DNA from: Alphaproteobacteria bacterium
GTDB lineage: Bacteria > Pseudomonadota > Alphaproteobacteria > Puniceispirillales > Puniceispirillaceae
NCBI GenBank assembly: GCA_022425485.1
Contig: JAKMFL010000050.1
Coordinates: forward strand, 23,629-87,628
DNA: 64,000 bases
Direction of reading: 5' to 3'
The notes under the pieces are model-generated. The model did no database searches. It worked only from the letters and a program-made list of their open reading frames with translations, and was not told the DNA's origin. Below are positions 48,039 through 57,746 of this stretch, one piece after another; positions within the stretch are counted from its first letter, which is position 1; every line of letters starts with the position of its first letter. A program made the position numbers and the translations under genes.

Positions 48039-48848
48039 ATGACGGACTTTCCTGATAGGCTTGATGCGGGGCAAAGCGATAAAACGGGGCACCTTCCTGC
48101 GGGCTGGTCGATAGCGTTTTTTGATACAGCGCCATCATCGAACGATTTGGCTCTTTCTGCACTTGCTGAGCAGAAAAATGCGGCAGCTGGGCAGTGTTTT
48201 GTCGTAGGCGAGCAAACGAGGGGGCGCGGCCGCTTGGGGCGACAATGGACATCAAACCCCGGGGACGGGCTATATATGTCTTGCGTGTTATGCCCAGATA
48301 CACCAGCCCATCTTTTGCCTAGCCTGTCTTTTGCCATATCGCTAGCAGTGCATAATATGCTGGCAGAACAGATTAGGGATGACCGGGCCAAGATTAGCCT
48401 GAAATGGCCAAATGACGTGCTGGTAAATGGCGGCAAGATAGCAGGCATTTTGCTAGAGGCAAGTGCTGGCGGCATTGTTGCTGGCTGCGGCATTAATCTG
48501 AAAAATGCGCCAACAGACCCAAGCCAGAAACATCCAGCTGTATCCCTAGATCAATTTAGCGCACAACACGCGCCTGCTTCTGCACGCGCTCTTGCATTCA
48601 GACTTGTTCATCATCTAGCTGAGTGTTATGAGGTGTGGGAGCAAAAAGGTCACCATAAGATCATCGAAAGCTGGCAGCGCTATTGTGCTATGATAGGCGC
48701 GAATGTGCATATACAAACGCCAAAGGGATTGGTTACAGGGCGCTGTACCGGTATTGGCGGCGAAGGCCAGCTTATCCTGCAAGATGAGGCAGGGCAGGAG
48801 ATATCGATTACCGCTGGTGATGTGGAAATCATGAAGGGGCAAGCATGA
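48039..48848 (+). CDS. birA: Biotin-[acetyl-CoA-carboxylase] ligase
   Basis: 269 residues, a monofunctional ligase without the N-terminal repressor helix-turn-helix. It carries the biotinyl-AMP loop TRGRGRLGRQWTS (about 63-75) and the WPNDVLVNGGKIAGILLE block (about 126-143). It attaches biotin to carboxylase subunits. The stop overlaps the coaX ATG (ATGA). The position after nuoN is common in alphaproteobacteria. Confidence 0.93.
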   Translation: MTDFPDRLDAGQSDKTGHLPAGWSIAFFDTAPSSNDLALSALAEQKNAAAGQCFVVGEQTRGRGRLGRQWTSNPGDGLYMSCVLCPDTPAHLLPSLSFAISLAVHNMLAEQIRDDRAKISLKWPNDVLVNGGKIAGILLEASAGGIVAGCGINLKNAPTDPSQKHPAVSLDQFSAQHAPASARALAFRLVHHLAECYEVWEQKGHHKIIESWQRYCAMIGANVHIQTPKGLVTGRCTGIGGEGQLILQDEAGQEISITAGDVEIMKGQA

Positions 48849-49642
48849 TACTGGCCATTGATTGTGGCAATACCAATGTGAGTTTCGCGCTGTATAATGA
48901 CGCTGGAGAAAAACAGGGGAACTGGCGGCTAGAAACGCGCGCGCAACGTCCGGCAGATGACTATGCGGTTGCGCTGTCCCGCCTTCTAGAAGCAGATGGA
49001 TTTAGCCTTGAGGCGGTGACTTTGTGTGCGCTGGCCTCGGTAGTACCCGAAGCAACCCCGCATTTAACAGATTTCTGCGTGCGGCGTATGGGCGTAACCC
49101 CGGTAATCGCAGACCCGGCAAAAGGCGGTTTAGGCTTGCAGGTTCTGATAGATACCCCAGCGCAATTAGGGGCAGATAGGCTGGTAAATGCCTATAGTGT
49201 TGCCTGTACTGGCCAGCTGCCTGCAATTGTTTTGGATTTTGGCACTGCGACCACTTTTGATATTATCCTGCCTTCTCGTGACGCTGGAAGCCTTGCCTGT
49301 TATGATGGCGGCATTATTGCGCCCGGGGTGCATCGCTCGTTAGAGGCGCTGGTGGCGGCGGCGGCAAGATTGCCAGCGGTTACCATAGAAGCATGGCCAG
49401 CCGACCAGCCCGTTATAGGCAAATCTACAGAAACAGCCATGCAGTCTGGTATATTATGGGGGTATGCTAGCCTGATAGAAGGTATGCTAAGCCGAATTGA
49501 GGCGCATTATCAGATGCAAATGCAAGTGGTTGCCACAGGTGGGCTTGCTTATTTGTTTGCGCCCCATATCTCAAAGATAGAAACTATTCGCCCCGATTTG
49601 ACCACTGACGGGCTTTACCAAATGGCCATACGCGCCAAATAG
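48845..49642 (+). CDS. coaX: Type III pantothenate kinase
   Basis: 265 residues of the ASKHA fold. Phosphate-1 motif LAIDCGNTNVSFALY (about 3-17), base aspartate and phosphate-2 block VLDFGTATTFD (about 130-140), GGIIAPG and VATGGLA near the C-terminus are all present. It performs the first step of coenzyme A synthesis. It overlaps birA by four bases. Confidence 0.95.
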   Translation: MILAIDCGNTNVSFALYNDAGEKQGNWRLETRAQRPADDYAVALSRLLEADGFSLEAVTLCALASVVPEATPHLTDFCVRRMGVTPVIADPAKGGLGLQVLIDTPAQLGADRLVNAYSVACTGQLPAIVLDFGTATTFDIILPSRDAGSLACYDGGIIAPGVHRSLEALVAAAARLPAVTIEAWPADQPVIGKSTETAMQSGILWGYASLIEGMLSRIEAHYQMQMQVVATGGLAYLFAPHISKIETIRPDLTTDGLYQMAIRAK

Positions 49643-49650
49643 AAAATAAT

Positions 49651-51330
49651 ATGACAAAAATAAACCATGATGATTTAATTTTTCTACCCCTTGGCGGGTC
49701 TGGCGAGATTGGCATGAACGCTAATCTTTATCATTATAAGGGGCGCTGGCTGATGATTGATCTCGGCATCAGCTTTCCAGATGATACGATGCCCGGCGTT
49801 GATGTGGTGCTTCCAGATTTGCGCTTTATCGAAGAGCGTTCAGAAAATCTAGAAGCGATTATCCTTACCCATGCGCATGAAGATCATTTTGGTGCCATTC
49901 CGTATTTGTGGGAGCGTTTGCAGGTGCCCGTTTACGGCACAGCTTTCACCTTGGCCTTGTTGCGGCGCAAGCTGGCTGAAGCGCGGCTAGATGTGCATAT
50001 CCCTATGCATGAAATAGAGTATAATATTGATTATAATTTTGGGCCTTTTTCTGTTGAATTGGTTTCTATGACCCATTCCATTCCTGACCCAGCTGCGCTT
50101 ATCTTGCGCACGCCTGAGGGGGTGGTTTTGCATACTGGGGATTGGAAGTTTGATGCTACCCCTATGCTAGGCGAGGATGCAGACAAGGCGCGGTTACGCG
50201 CTCTGGGTGATGAAGGGGTGATGGCGCTTATTGGCGATTCAACCAACGCCATGGTGCCCGGGCATACCCCATCTGAAGCGGTTGCCTGCGCAGGGTTAAC
50301 AAAGGTAATAGCAGAAGCTGAGAATATGGTGGCTGTCACCTGTTTCGCCAGTAATGTTGCGCGTATTGAGAGCATTATCACTGCCGCAAGCGCGAATAAT
50401 CGCTCTGTTTGTATAGCTGGGCGGGCGCTAAACCGCACTATTTCTGCGGCAAAGGAGGTAGGGTATCTGCGCGATATCCCTGATTTTGTGCCAGAAAGCG
50501 ATGCCAGCCTTATTCCGCGTGAAAATCTAGTGATTATCTGCACAGGCTCGCAAGGCGAGAGCCGGGCAGCCATGGCACGCATTGCCAATGGCATGCATGA
50601 GCAGATAAGCCTAAATGCGGGAGATACGGTTATTTTCTCTTCTCGGAAGATTCCAGGCAATGAGCAGGCTATCGGGCGCGTGCAGGATGCGCTGTTACGC
50701 GGGCGTGTTCATCTGGTCACAGATGAAGAGGCAGATGTTCATGTCTCTGGCCATCCATCACGGGACGAGTTAACAGAGATGTATAGCCTTATCCGTCCCA
50801 AAATCGCTATTCCTGTGCATGGTACAGCGCGGCACCTATTAGCCCACGCAGAATTGGCTGAGAATTGTCAGGTCGCTCAGACATTGATCCCTGAAAATGG
50901 GGATATGATAAAATTTAAGGCTGGAAAAGCAGAGATTGAAGGACAAGCACCAACTGGCCTTTTAACGCATGAGGGCGGCGAGATTGTTGATTTGCAGTCT
51001 GATTTCTTGCGCGTTCGCAGACGGATGCTGTGGAATGGTACAGTCACAATATCTGTCGTTTTATCTGGGGCAGGGCATCTGCTGATGGCGCCGCAAATTA
51101 GCCAATCGGGGCTGTGTTCTGAGCAACAAGAAGTCGATTTTATTGCGGATGCCTCCTTAGCGGTGGAAGATGCGCTAATGGATCATTTTGAGAAATCAAA
51201 AAGGGACAACCGCACCTATGAGCAAATCGTAACCAGTGCGGTTCGAAGTCTAGCTAAACAGCGTTTTCGTCTGCGTCCGACCGTCCATGCCCATATATTG
51301 CAAGCAAGTGATGAGGAATTACGCGCATGA
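49651..51330 (+). CDS. rnj: Ribonuclease J
   Basis: 559 residues. The metallo-beta-lactamase motif HAHEDHFGAIPYL (about 74-86) supplies zinc ligands. The beta-CASP domain has GDSTNAM and the later ASGHPSRDE-like VSGHPSRDELTEMY block with its histidine. RNase J is a 5'-exonuclease and endonuclease acting on mRNA and rRNA. It follows coaX by eight bases, and its stop overlaps the mce start (ATGA). Confidence 0.95.
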   Translation: MTKINHDDLIFLPLGGSGEIGMNANLYHYKGRWLMIDLGISFPDDTMPGVDVVLPDLRFIEERSENLEAIILTHAHEDHFGAIPYLWERLQVPVYGTAFTLALLRRKLAEARLDVHIPMHEIEYNIDYNFGPFSVELVSMTHSIPDPAALILRTPEGVVLHTGDWKFDATPMLGEDADKARLRALGDEGVMALIGDSTNAMVPGHTPSEAVACAGLTKVIAEAENMVAVTCFASNVARIESIITAASANNRSVCIAGRALNRTISAAKEVGYLRDIPDFVPESDASLIPRENLVIICTGSQGESRAAMARIANGMHEQISLNAGDTVIFSSRKIPGNEQAIGRVQDALLRGRVHLVTDEEADVHVSGHPSRDELTEMYSLIRPKIAIPVHGTARHLLAHAELAENCQVAQTLIPENGDMIKFKAGKAEIEGQAPTGLLTHEGGEIVDLQSDFLRVRRRMLWNGTVTISVVLSGAGHLLMAPQISQSGLCSEQQEVDFIADASLAVEDALMDHFEKSKRDNRTYEQIVTSAVRSLAKQRFRLRPTVHAHILQASDEELRA

Positions 51331-51731
51331 TAGGCTCAATTAATCATATTGCTATTGCGGTGCCAGATATTCGTGCAGCAATGGCGCAGTGGCAGGAACG
51401 AACTGGGGCTGAAATTTCTGATATTCAAACGCTGCCTGAGCATGGGGTGCATGTTGCCTTTATCAAAGCAGAAAACGGCAAGGTAGAATTGCTGGAGCCG
51501 ATTGATGAGCACTCGCCAATTGCTAAGTTTCTGGAAAAGAATGCGGATGGCGGTATGCATCATATCTGTTTTGATGTGGCAGACCTTATCGCTTCCCGCG
51601 ACAAGCTAATCGCAGCAGGGGGGCGTGTTCTGGGCAGTGATGAGCCACGTATTGGTGCGCATGGCAAGCCGGTTATTTTCATACATCCCAAAGACTTAAG
51701 CGGTACGCTTATCGAATTACAGCAGGCCTGA
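51327..51731 (+). CDS. mce: Methylmalonyl-CoA epimerase
   Basis: 134 residues of the VOC fold. The metal-binding residues are in INHIAIAVPD (His 7), HHICFDVAD (His near 89) and LIELQQ (Glu near 130). It inverts the methyl centre of methylmalonyl-CoA on the route from propionyl-CoA to succinyl-CoA. It overlaps the rnj gene and is followed one base later by the DUF1467 gene. Confidence 0.94.
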   Translation: MIGSINHIAIAVPDIRAAMAQWQERTGAEISDIQTLPEHGVHVAFIKAENGKVELLEPIDEHSPIAKFLEKNADGGMHHICFDVADLIASRDKLIAAGGRVLGSDEPRIGAHGKPVIFIHPKDLSGTLIELQQA

Positions 51732-51732
51732 T

Positions 51733-51975
51733 ATGGATATTGTATCTTCCGTTGTTGTTTATATATTACTTTGGTGGTGGGTATTTTTTATGACCCTTCC
51801 TTTCGGAGCAAAACCGTCTGCAGAACTGATACCGGGGCAAGCGCCATCTGCGCCTGACAAACCGCGTATCGTGCGTAAAATGCTGATAACCTCTGGAATT
51901 GCTGCGGTTTTATTTGTTATTGTGCATGCCATTATCACCTCTGGCGTCTTTAGTTTTAGAGAGATGAGTGGATAA
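51733..51975 (+). CDS. DUF1467 family membrane protein
   Basis: 80 residues with two membrane helices (about 5-24 and 52-70) around a PxxGAxP-type loop (LPFGAKPSAELIPGQAPSAP). This small family is almost confined to alphaproteobacteria and usually follows mce. No function is known. The ATG comes one base after the mce stop. Confidence 0.88.
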   Translation: MDIVSSVVVYILLWWWVFFMTLPFGAKPSAELIPGQAPSAPDKPRIVRKMLITSGIAAVLFVIVHAIITSGVFSFREMSG

Positions 51976-52079
51976 GGGCTAGATTGGAATAGCGATTTAC
52001 GATTAGGTTAGATGTTGCCGCGCCTCCACCCTAGAGCCTGCTGATAGCGCGTTAATAAAACGAGAGAGACAAGATAGAA

Positions 52080-52526
52080 ATGACAGCCATTTTTTTAGCT
52101 AGTGACCATGCTGGGTGCCAATTAAAGGCAGAAATTGCCGACTATTTGACGCAAGCAGGTCATCAGGTGACAGATTTAGGCGCTGATGGCAGTAGTTCGG
52201 TTGATTATCCTGACTTTGGATATAAGTTAGCTGCATCGCTAGAGGCGGATGCAACCGCACGTGGGATTGCGATTTGTGGCTCAGGCATTGGTATTTCTAT
52301 CGCTGCAAATCGTTTTAGCTGGATACGTGCTGCGCTTGTGCATGACGTAACCAATGCCCGGTTATGCCGCGAGCATAATGATGCAAATGTACTGGCATTA
52401 GGAGAAAGAGTGACAGGCGCAATACAGGCTATAGACTGTGTTCAGGCGTTTTTAGACACGCCTTTTGCCGGCGGCCGCCACCAACGCCGTATTGATAAAT
52501 TGTCTGCCCCGAAGCTGGAAAGCTAA
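52080..52526 (+). CDS. rpiB: Ribose-5-phosphate isomerase B
   Basis: 148 residues. The RpiB/LacAB start ASDHAGCQLKAEI, then VDYPDFGYKLA (about 40-50), ICGSGIGISIAANRF (about 64-78) and CREHNDANVLALG. The Cys in CGSG is the general base. It interconverts ribose-5-phosphate and ribulose-5-phosphate. glyA follows 60 bp later; this pair is common in alphaproteobacteria. Confidence 0.96.
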   Translation: MTAIFLASDHAGCQLKAEIADYLTQAGHQVTDLGADGSSSVDYPDFGYKLAASLEADATARGIAICGSGIGISIAANRFSWIRAALVHDVTNARLCREHNDANVLALGERVTGAIQAIDCVQAFLDTPFAGGRHQRRIDKLSAPKLES

Positions 52527-52586
52527 AAACCCATAAGTAACGCACTAAATCAACGAAACAGATAGTAGTTTTAAGGAATAAAACCC

Positions 52587-53861
52587 ATGAACAATATGAC
52601 TGATTTCTTTACCACCAATCTAGAACAAAGTGATCCTGAAATTGCTAAGGCTATCCATGATGAGCTTGTACGTCAGCAAGATCAGATTGAGATGATCGCA
52701 TCGGAAAATATTGTTTCATCAGCTGTTCTTGAAGCGCAAGGCTCGGTGCTTACCAATAAATATGCCGAAGGCTATTCTGGACGCCGCTATTATGGAGGGT
52801 GTGAATATGTTGATGTGGTGGAAACCCTAGCTATAGAGCGTGCCAAAGAGCTGTTTAACTGCAACTATGTGAATGTACAGCCGCATTCTGGGGCGCAGGC
52901 AAATCAGGCAGTGTTTCTAGCGTTGCTAAAGCCTGGTGATACCGTGTTGGGCATGTCTCTTGAGGCAGGCGGGCATCTAACCCATGGTGCAGGCCCTAAC
53001 CTGTCTGGAAAATGGTTTAATGCGGTACAATATGGCGTGTCGCGTGAAACGGGCCAAATCGACTATGATGCGCTAGAGGCCCAAGCTGTTGAATGCCAGC
53101 CGCAATTAATTGTGGCCGGAGCATCTGCCTATCCAAGGCAAATTGATTTTGCTGCTTTCCGCCGTATCGCTGACAAGGTGGGGGCATTATTGATGGTTGA
53201 TATGGCACATATCTCTGGTTTGGTGGCTACAGGTCTGCATCCAAGCCCCGTTCCGCATGCGCATATCGTAACCTCTACCACCCATAAAACGCTGCGGGCA
53301 GCGCGTGGGGGTATTATCCTATCTAATGATGAGCAGTTAGGGCGCAAGATTAACTCTGCTGTGTTCCCCGGCTTGCAAGGGGGCCCGCTAATGCATGCTA
53401 TTGCTGGCAAGGCTGTTGCCTTTGGTGAAGCCTTAAAGCCAGAATTTAAAAACTATATAGAAACCGTTGTAAAGAATGCGCAAACACTTGGTGAGGTTCT
53501 GCTAGACAGGGGTCTTGATCTTGTCTCAGGTGGTACAGACACCCATTTGGTTTTGGTTGATTTACGTCCAAAAGGCTTGACGGGGGATATTACCGAAACA
53601 TCGCTAGAGCGGGCTGGTATCACTTGTAATAAAAATGGTGTGCCGTTTGATCCAGAAAAGCCAATGGTTACTTCTGGGGTGCGTCTTGGCACGCCAGCCG
53701 GCACGACCAGAGGCTTCGGGCCAGAGCAATTTGTGCAGATAGGCCATATGATCGGGGACGTTCTAGATGGTCTCGCCTCTAACCGCAATGACAATTCAGA
53801 TATTGAAAACACCGTGCGGGCGAAAGTTAAGGACTTGTGCAGAGCCTATCCGATCTATTAA
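52587..53861 (+). CDS. glyA: Serine hydroxymethyltransferase
   Basis: 424 residues, normal length. Landmarks: [30 protein letters not shown], the PLP lysine in [18 protein letters not shown] (about 228-245), and [13 protein letters not shown] near the C-terminus. It converts serine and tetrahydrofolate to glycine and methylene-tetrahydrofolate, the main one-carbon source. TAAGGA precedes the start; a second ATG nine bases on is also possible. Confidence 0.98.
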   Translation: MNNMTDFFTTNLEQSDPEIAKAIHDELVRQQDQIEMIASENIVSSAVLEAQGSVLTNKYAEGYSGRRYYGGCEYVDVVETLAIERAKELFNCNYVNVQPHSGAQANQAVFLALLKPGDTVLGMSLEAGGHLTHGAGPNLSGKWFNAVQYGVSRETGQIDYDALEAQAVECQPQLIVAGASAYPRQIDFAAFRRIADKVGALLMVDMAHISGLVATGLHPSPVPHAHIVTSTTHKTLRAARGGIILSNDEQLGRKINSAVFPGLQGGPLMHAIAGKAVAFGEALKPEFKNYIETVVKNAQTLGEVLLDRGLDLVSGGTDTHLVLVDLRPKGLTGDITETSLERAGITCNKNGVPFDPEKPMVTSGVRLGTPAGTTRGFGPEQFVQIGHMIGDVLDGLASNRNDNSDIENTVRAKVKDLCRAYPIY

Positions 53862-53916
53862 TAGTATGAGGGCAACGCCCATACCACAAGATACTGTTAA
53901 AAGGAGTGCCTGAGCA

Positions 53917-54366
53917 ATGTTATGCCCGATTTGCCGTTCTGAAGATACGCAAGTTAAGGATTCGCGCCCTTCAGAGGATGGCACCTCTATTCGCAGGCGC
54001 AGACAATGTGCAGAGTGTGAAGCGCGTTTTACCACTTTTGAGCGGGTACAGTTGCGCGAAATTTCTGTTCTTAAACGGGATGGCCGAAAAGTGCCGTTCA
54101 GCCGCGAGAAGCTAGAGCGGTCTTTCAATATCGCTTTGCGCAAGCGCTCAGTGCATGAAAATGACATGGTAATGGCGATTAATGATATTGTCCGTAAACT
54201 GGAATCAACAGGCGAGGCAGATGTCACATCAGACTATGTTGGCTCGCTGGTGATGAAAGCCCTTTTGTCTTTGGATAAGGTTGGCTATATCCGTTACGCC
54301 TCAGTCTATAAGAATTTTGAGGATGCCAGCGATTTCGAAGATTTCGTCAATGATCTCAGACCTTAA
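53917..54366 (+). CDS. nrdR: Transcriptional regulator NrdR
   Basis: 149 residues. Zinc ribbon MLCPICRSEDTQVKDSRPS with a second pair CAECEARFTTFER (about 31-43), then an ATP-cone domain (about 49-139) that senses ATP/dATP. NrdR represses ribonucleotide reductase genes by binding NrdR boxes. Its end overlaps the ribD start by 17 bases, so it is likely read with the riboflavin genes, as in many bacteria. Confidence 0.97.
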   Translation: MLCPICRSEDTQVKDSRPSEDGTSIRRRRQCAECEARFTTFERVQLREISVLKRDGRKVPFSREKLERSFNIALRKRSVHENDMVMAINDIVRKLESTGEADVTSDYVGSLVMKALLSLDKVGYIRYASVYKNFEDASDFEDFVNDLRP

Positions 54367-55528
54367 GCCTCTCAATCCTATTCCCCCCCTTTCAGATGAT
54401 AAACGCTGGATGCGCCTTGCCTTGCTGATGGCAGCGCGCGCACAAGCACGAACAGCTGAAAACCCGCCAGTTGGGTGTGTGCTAGTATCACGCGGCGGCC
54501 AATTGCTAGCAACGGGTATGACCGGCCGAACGGGCCGCCCACATGCAGAGCAGTCTGCGTTAAATAAATGCATAGATTTTCCCGAACGCCTGAAGGGGGC
54601 CAGCGCTTATGTCACGCTAGAGCCATGTGCCCATCATGGGCAAACCCCGCCTTGTGCTGGGGCGTTGCTGTCCGCAGGGATAGGACGGGTGGTATATAGC
54701 GTTGGTGATCCGGATAGCCGTGTTGATGGGTGTGGTCATGCAATGCTGGAACAAGCTGGCGTGCAAGTTGAATCTGGCCTACTTCAAGACAAGGCACGCG
54801 ATATTATGGCTCGCTTCCTTTTCTCTCAAAATTGGAAGAGACCTGCGATTACCAGCAAAATTGCCCTTAGCTCAGATGGTTTTGTGGCTAAACAGCGCGG
54901 CCAGCAAACTTGGCTAACGGGCCTCACAGCAAAGACATTTGTTCATGATTTGCGCTCTCGGCATGATGGTATTTTAACTGGCATCGACACCATCCTAAGC
55001 GACGATGCACAGCTAAATTGCCGCCTAGCAGGGGATGCTGGTGATAGCCCGGTAAGGCTGGTTATGGATAGCCGCCTGCAATTGCCGCTGGAATCTAGGC
55101 TAGTGCAAACGGCAAAACAAGCTGATGTGCTGGTCTTTACCCGCCCAGATTGCGATAGTGCGCAACGGCAAGCGCTAGAGGCTAAAGGCGTGCAGGTGAT
55201 ACTATGCGAGCCTATAAAAGACGGGCGTCCACATCCTGAATTTGTAGCTGATTTTTGCTGGAAAATGGGGCTTTATTCTATTCTGCTAGAAGCAGGCCCG
55301 ACACTGAATAAGGCTTATTTCGATGCTGGATTAGTGGATAAAATTGTAGAGCTTATTGCGCCAAAAAAATTGCAAAGTGGCTATGCCGGCTACAGCCCCT
55401 CACAAATTAGCCAGCCTTCTATGGCTTTTACGGCAGGAGCAGATTATATAAAGAGCAGCGAGCAGGCGCTGGCAGAAGATAGGCTTATCATCTGGCATCG
55501 GACAGAAAAATACGCCTCTGGCGCTTAA
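54350..55528 (+). CDS. ribD: Bifunctional riboflavin deaminase/reductase RibD
   Basis: 392 residues from the ATG at 54350; an earlier in-frame ATG (54281) lies deep within nrdR, and the next one (54410) begins at the conserved domain. The deaminase half has HAEQSAL and PCAHHGQTPPC zinc residues (about 65-103). The reductase half carries TSKIALSSDGFVA, GILTGIDTILSDD and LLEAGPTLNKAYF. It converts the pyrimidine formed from GTP in two steps of riboflavin synthesis. Confidence 0.95.
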   Translation: MISDLKPLNPIPPLSDDKRWMRLALLMAARAQARTAENPPVGCVLVSRGGQLLATGMTGRTGRPHAEQSALNKCIDFPERLKGASAYVTLEPCAHHGQTPPCAGALLSAGIGRVVYSVGDPDSRVDGCGHAMLEQAGVQVESGLLQDKARDIMARFLFSQNWKRPAITSKIALSSDGFVAKQRGQQTWLTGLTAKTFVHDLRSRHDGILTGIDTILSDDAQLNCRLAGDAGDSPVRLVMDSRLQLPLESRLVQTAKQADVLVFTRPDCDSAQRQALEAKGVQVILCEPIKDGRPHPEFVADFCWKMGLYSILLEAGPTLNKAYFDAGLVDKIVELIAPKKLQSGYAGYSPSQISQPSMAFTAGADYIKSSEQALAEDRLIIWHRTEKYASGA

Positions 55529-55549
55529 TTATAAGGATAACAGACAGCT

Positions 55550-56134
55550 ATGTTCACAGGCATCATTTCCGCGATCGGCCGTATTGATGATATTCAAAAG
55601 CCCGGCGATTGGCGGCTGAAAATCACTACGCCATGGGATTGTGCCAAAATTGATCTGGGCGCATCCATTGCCTGTTCGGGTGTGTGTTTAACAGTGATAG
55701 AGCACGATGCGGACTGGTTTGCCGTAGAGGTTTCCGCAGAATCTCTGTCGCGTACCACGATTGGCACATGGCAGGCTGGAACACAGATAAACCTAGAGCG
55801 GGCCTTGCGCCTAGGCGATGAATTGGGTGGCCATATCGTTTCCGGCCATGTGGATGGGCTTGCCATAATAGACCAGATAACCCGTTCTGGAGATTCGCAC
55901 GAGCTCAAGATTAGCGTGCCAGACGCTTTATCCAAATTTATTGCTGAAAAAGGGTCTGTAAGTCTTGATGGTATTTCCCTGACCGTAAATGCCATAGAGG
56001 GCAGTCGCTTTGGGGTTAATATTATAGACCATACATGGGGGCATACGACGCTTGGGCATGCGACAATCGGCCAGCATTTGAATCTTGAAATTGATATGCT
56101 TGCCCGTTATGTATCACGTCTGATCAGCAGCTAG
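55550..56134 (+). CDS. ribE: Riboflavin synthase alpha chain
   Basis: 194 residues with two lumazine-binding domains. MFTGIISAIGRI and SIACSGVCLTVIE mark the first; GHIVSGHVDG and VSLDGISLTVNAIEG the second. It dismutates two lumazine molecules into riboflavin. The gene lies 21 bp after ribD and ten bases before the ribBX-like gene. Confidence 0.96.
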   Translation: MFTGIISAIGRIDDIQKPGDWRLKITTPWDCAKIDLGASIACSGVCLTVIEHDADWFAVEVSAESLSRTTIGTWQAGTQINLERALRLGDELGGHIVSGHVDGLAIIDQITRSGDSHELKISVPDALSKFIAEKGSVSLDGISLTVNAIEGSRFGVNIIDHTWGHTTLGHATIGQHLNLEIDMLARYVSRLISS

Positions 56135-56144
56135 GGCAAAATAG

Positions 56145-57290
56145 ATGATGTCACATGATATGGAATTGGGCCTTTCTCCCATCGAAGACGTAATCGCTGA
56201 TGCTAAGGCTGGCAAGCTGTTTATTCTTGTTGATGACCAAAGCCGCGAAAATGAAGGGGATTTATGTATTATTGGCAGCCATGCTGATGCGCATGCTGTT
56301 AATTTTATGGCTAAATATGGTCGCGGCCTTATCTGTCTGGCCATTACAAAGGAACGTACGGAAAAATTGGGTCTATCCATGATGGAAAGGCGCAATGAAT
56401 CCCGCCATCAAACAGCCTTTACGGTCTCTATCGAGGCGCGTGAGGGGGTTACTACAGGGATTTCAGCCCATGACCGCGCAACCACTATTCAGGTTGCCAT
56501 TGACCCGGAAATGAGTGAACGCGACATTACTACACCTGGTCATATCTTTCCGCTTGTGGCGCGTGATGGCGGCACCTTAGTGCGTGCCGGACATACTGAA
56601 GCGGTTATTGATATCGCTAAGGCTGCAAATTGTGCACCAAATGGCGTGATTTGCGAGGTTATGAAAGATGATGGCAGCATGGCACGCCTGCCAGATCTTG
56701 TAGAATTTGCGCAAGAACATGGTTTAAAAATAGGCGCTATCGCAGATTTAATTGCTTGGCGGCGGATGAATGAAACCTTGGTTACACGGGTAACCGAAAC
56801 CGCGATTGAAACCGAATTTGGCGGGGAATGGCGGTTAATAATCTATCGCAATGATGTAACAGGCGTCGAGCATCTCGTGCTGCAAAAGGGCGAGGTGATG
56901 CCAAACAGCCCAGTGATGGTTCGGATGCATGCGTTAGACCTGATGGTGGATTTGTTTGGCGGCTCGAATAGTTTGCGCAAACATGGAGAGTTGCAACGCG
57001 CGATGACGAAGATTGCTGCGCAAGGTAGGGGCGTAATCGTCCTATTGCGCGAAGCAAGCTCGTCTAGCTTATCTGAGTTGGTTAACCAACAAGCCCGCAA
57101 AAGCACTGATAGCCAAAGTGCTGAGCTTCGTGACTATGGGGTAGGGGCGCAGATACTGACAGACCTGAATATCACCAATATGATCCTGTTAACCAATTCC
57201 AAGCCGAATGTTATTGGGCTTGAGGGGTATGGTTTGCATATTGATGGCTGGGAGCCTGTCACTCATACCAAAGCGAAAAACAAAGGATAA
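56145..57290 (+). CDS. RibBX-like protein: DHBP synthase fused to degenerate GTP cyclohydrolase II
   Basis: 381 residues. Residues about 8-205 are a complete 3,4-dihydroxy-2-butanone-4-phosphate synthase: DDQSRENEGDLCI, GVTTGISAHDRATTI and AGHTEAVIDIA. Residues 206-381 align with GTP cyclohydrolase II by shape (PVMVRMHALDLMVDLFGG, then GRGVIVLLREASS) but lack all three zinc cysteines, the RCDCG block and the QEGRG catalytic loop. This matches RibBX-type proteins, whose second domain has no cyclohydrolase activity. A separate ribA must supply that step. It may serve as a scaffold or regulator. Adjacent to ribE and ribH. Confidence 0.9.
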   Translation: MMSHDMELGLSPIEDVIADAKAGKLFILVDDQSRENEGDLCIIGSHADAHAVNFMAKYGRGLICLAITKERTEKLGLSMMERRNESRHQTAFTVSIEAREGVTTGISAHDRATTIQVAIDPEMSERDITTPGHIFPLVARDGGTLVRAGHTEAVIDIAKAANCAPNGVICEVMKDDGSMARLPDLVEFAQEHGLKIGAIADLIAWRRMNETLVTRVTETAIETEFGGEWRLIIYRNDVTGVEHLVLQKGEVMPNSPVMVRMHALDLMVDLFGGSNSLRKHGELQRAMTKIAAQGRGVIVLLREASSSSLSELVNQQARKSTDSQSAELRDYGVGAQILTDLNITNMILLTNSKPNVIGLEGYGLHIDGWEPVTHTKAKNKG

Positions 57291-57296
57291 ATTTCT

Positions 57297-57746
57297 ATGG
57301 CTGGCCATTTTTTGATTGTTGAAGCCGATTTTTATAAGGATATCGCTGAAGCGCAACGCAAAGGCGCCATCGCTGCGTTGGAGGCCGCTGGTGCAAGCTA
57401 TACGGTTATTGCTGTGCCTGGCGCGTTAGAAATTCCAGCTGCTATTGCTTTTGCATCTGCTGGCAACACAGCTTTTGCTGGCTATGTGGCGTTAGGCTGT
57501 GTTATTCGCGGTGAAACAACCCACTATGAAACAGTTTGTAATGAAAGCGCACGCGCTATAATGGAGCTTACTATCAATCAGCATTTGGCAATTGGAAATG
57601 GTATCCTGACCGTTGAAAATAGTGCGCAAGCTTGGGTGCGCGCAGATATGGAAAAAAAGGATAAGGGCGGAGATGCCGCGCGTGCAGCGCTGGTGATGGC
57701 TGGCTTGCGGGAAAAGATGCTTGCTGGCAAAGGCGCACACGCATGA
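57297..57746 (+). CDS. ribH: 6,7-dimethyl-8-ribityllumazine synthase
   Basis: 149 residues. [13 protein letters not shown] at the start, [14 protein letters not shown] (about 40-53), [14 protein letters not shown] (about 62-75) with the catalytic histidine, and [12 protein letters not shown] (about 100-111). It joins DHBP and the pyrimidine into lumazine. The start is six bases after ribBX and the stop overlaps the nusB start (ATGA). Confidence 0.97.
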   Translation: MAGHFLIVEADFYKDIAEAQRKGAIAALEAAGASYTVIAVPGALEIPAAIAFASAGNTAFAGYVALGCVIRGETTHYETVCNESARAIMELTINQHLAIGNGILTVENSAQAWVRADMEKKDKGGDAARAALVMAGLREKMLAGKGAHA

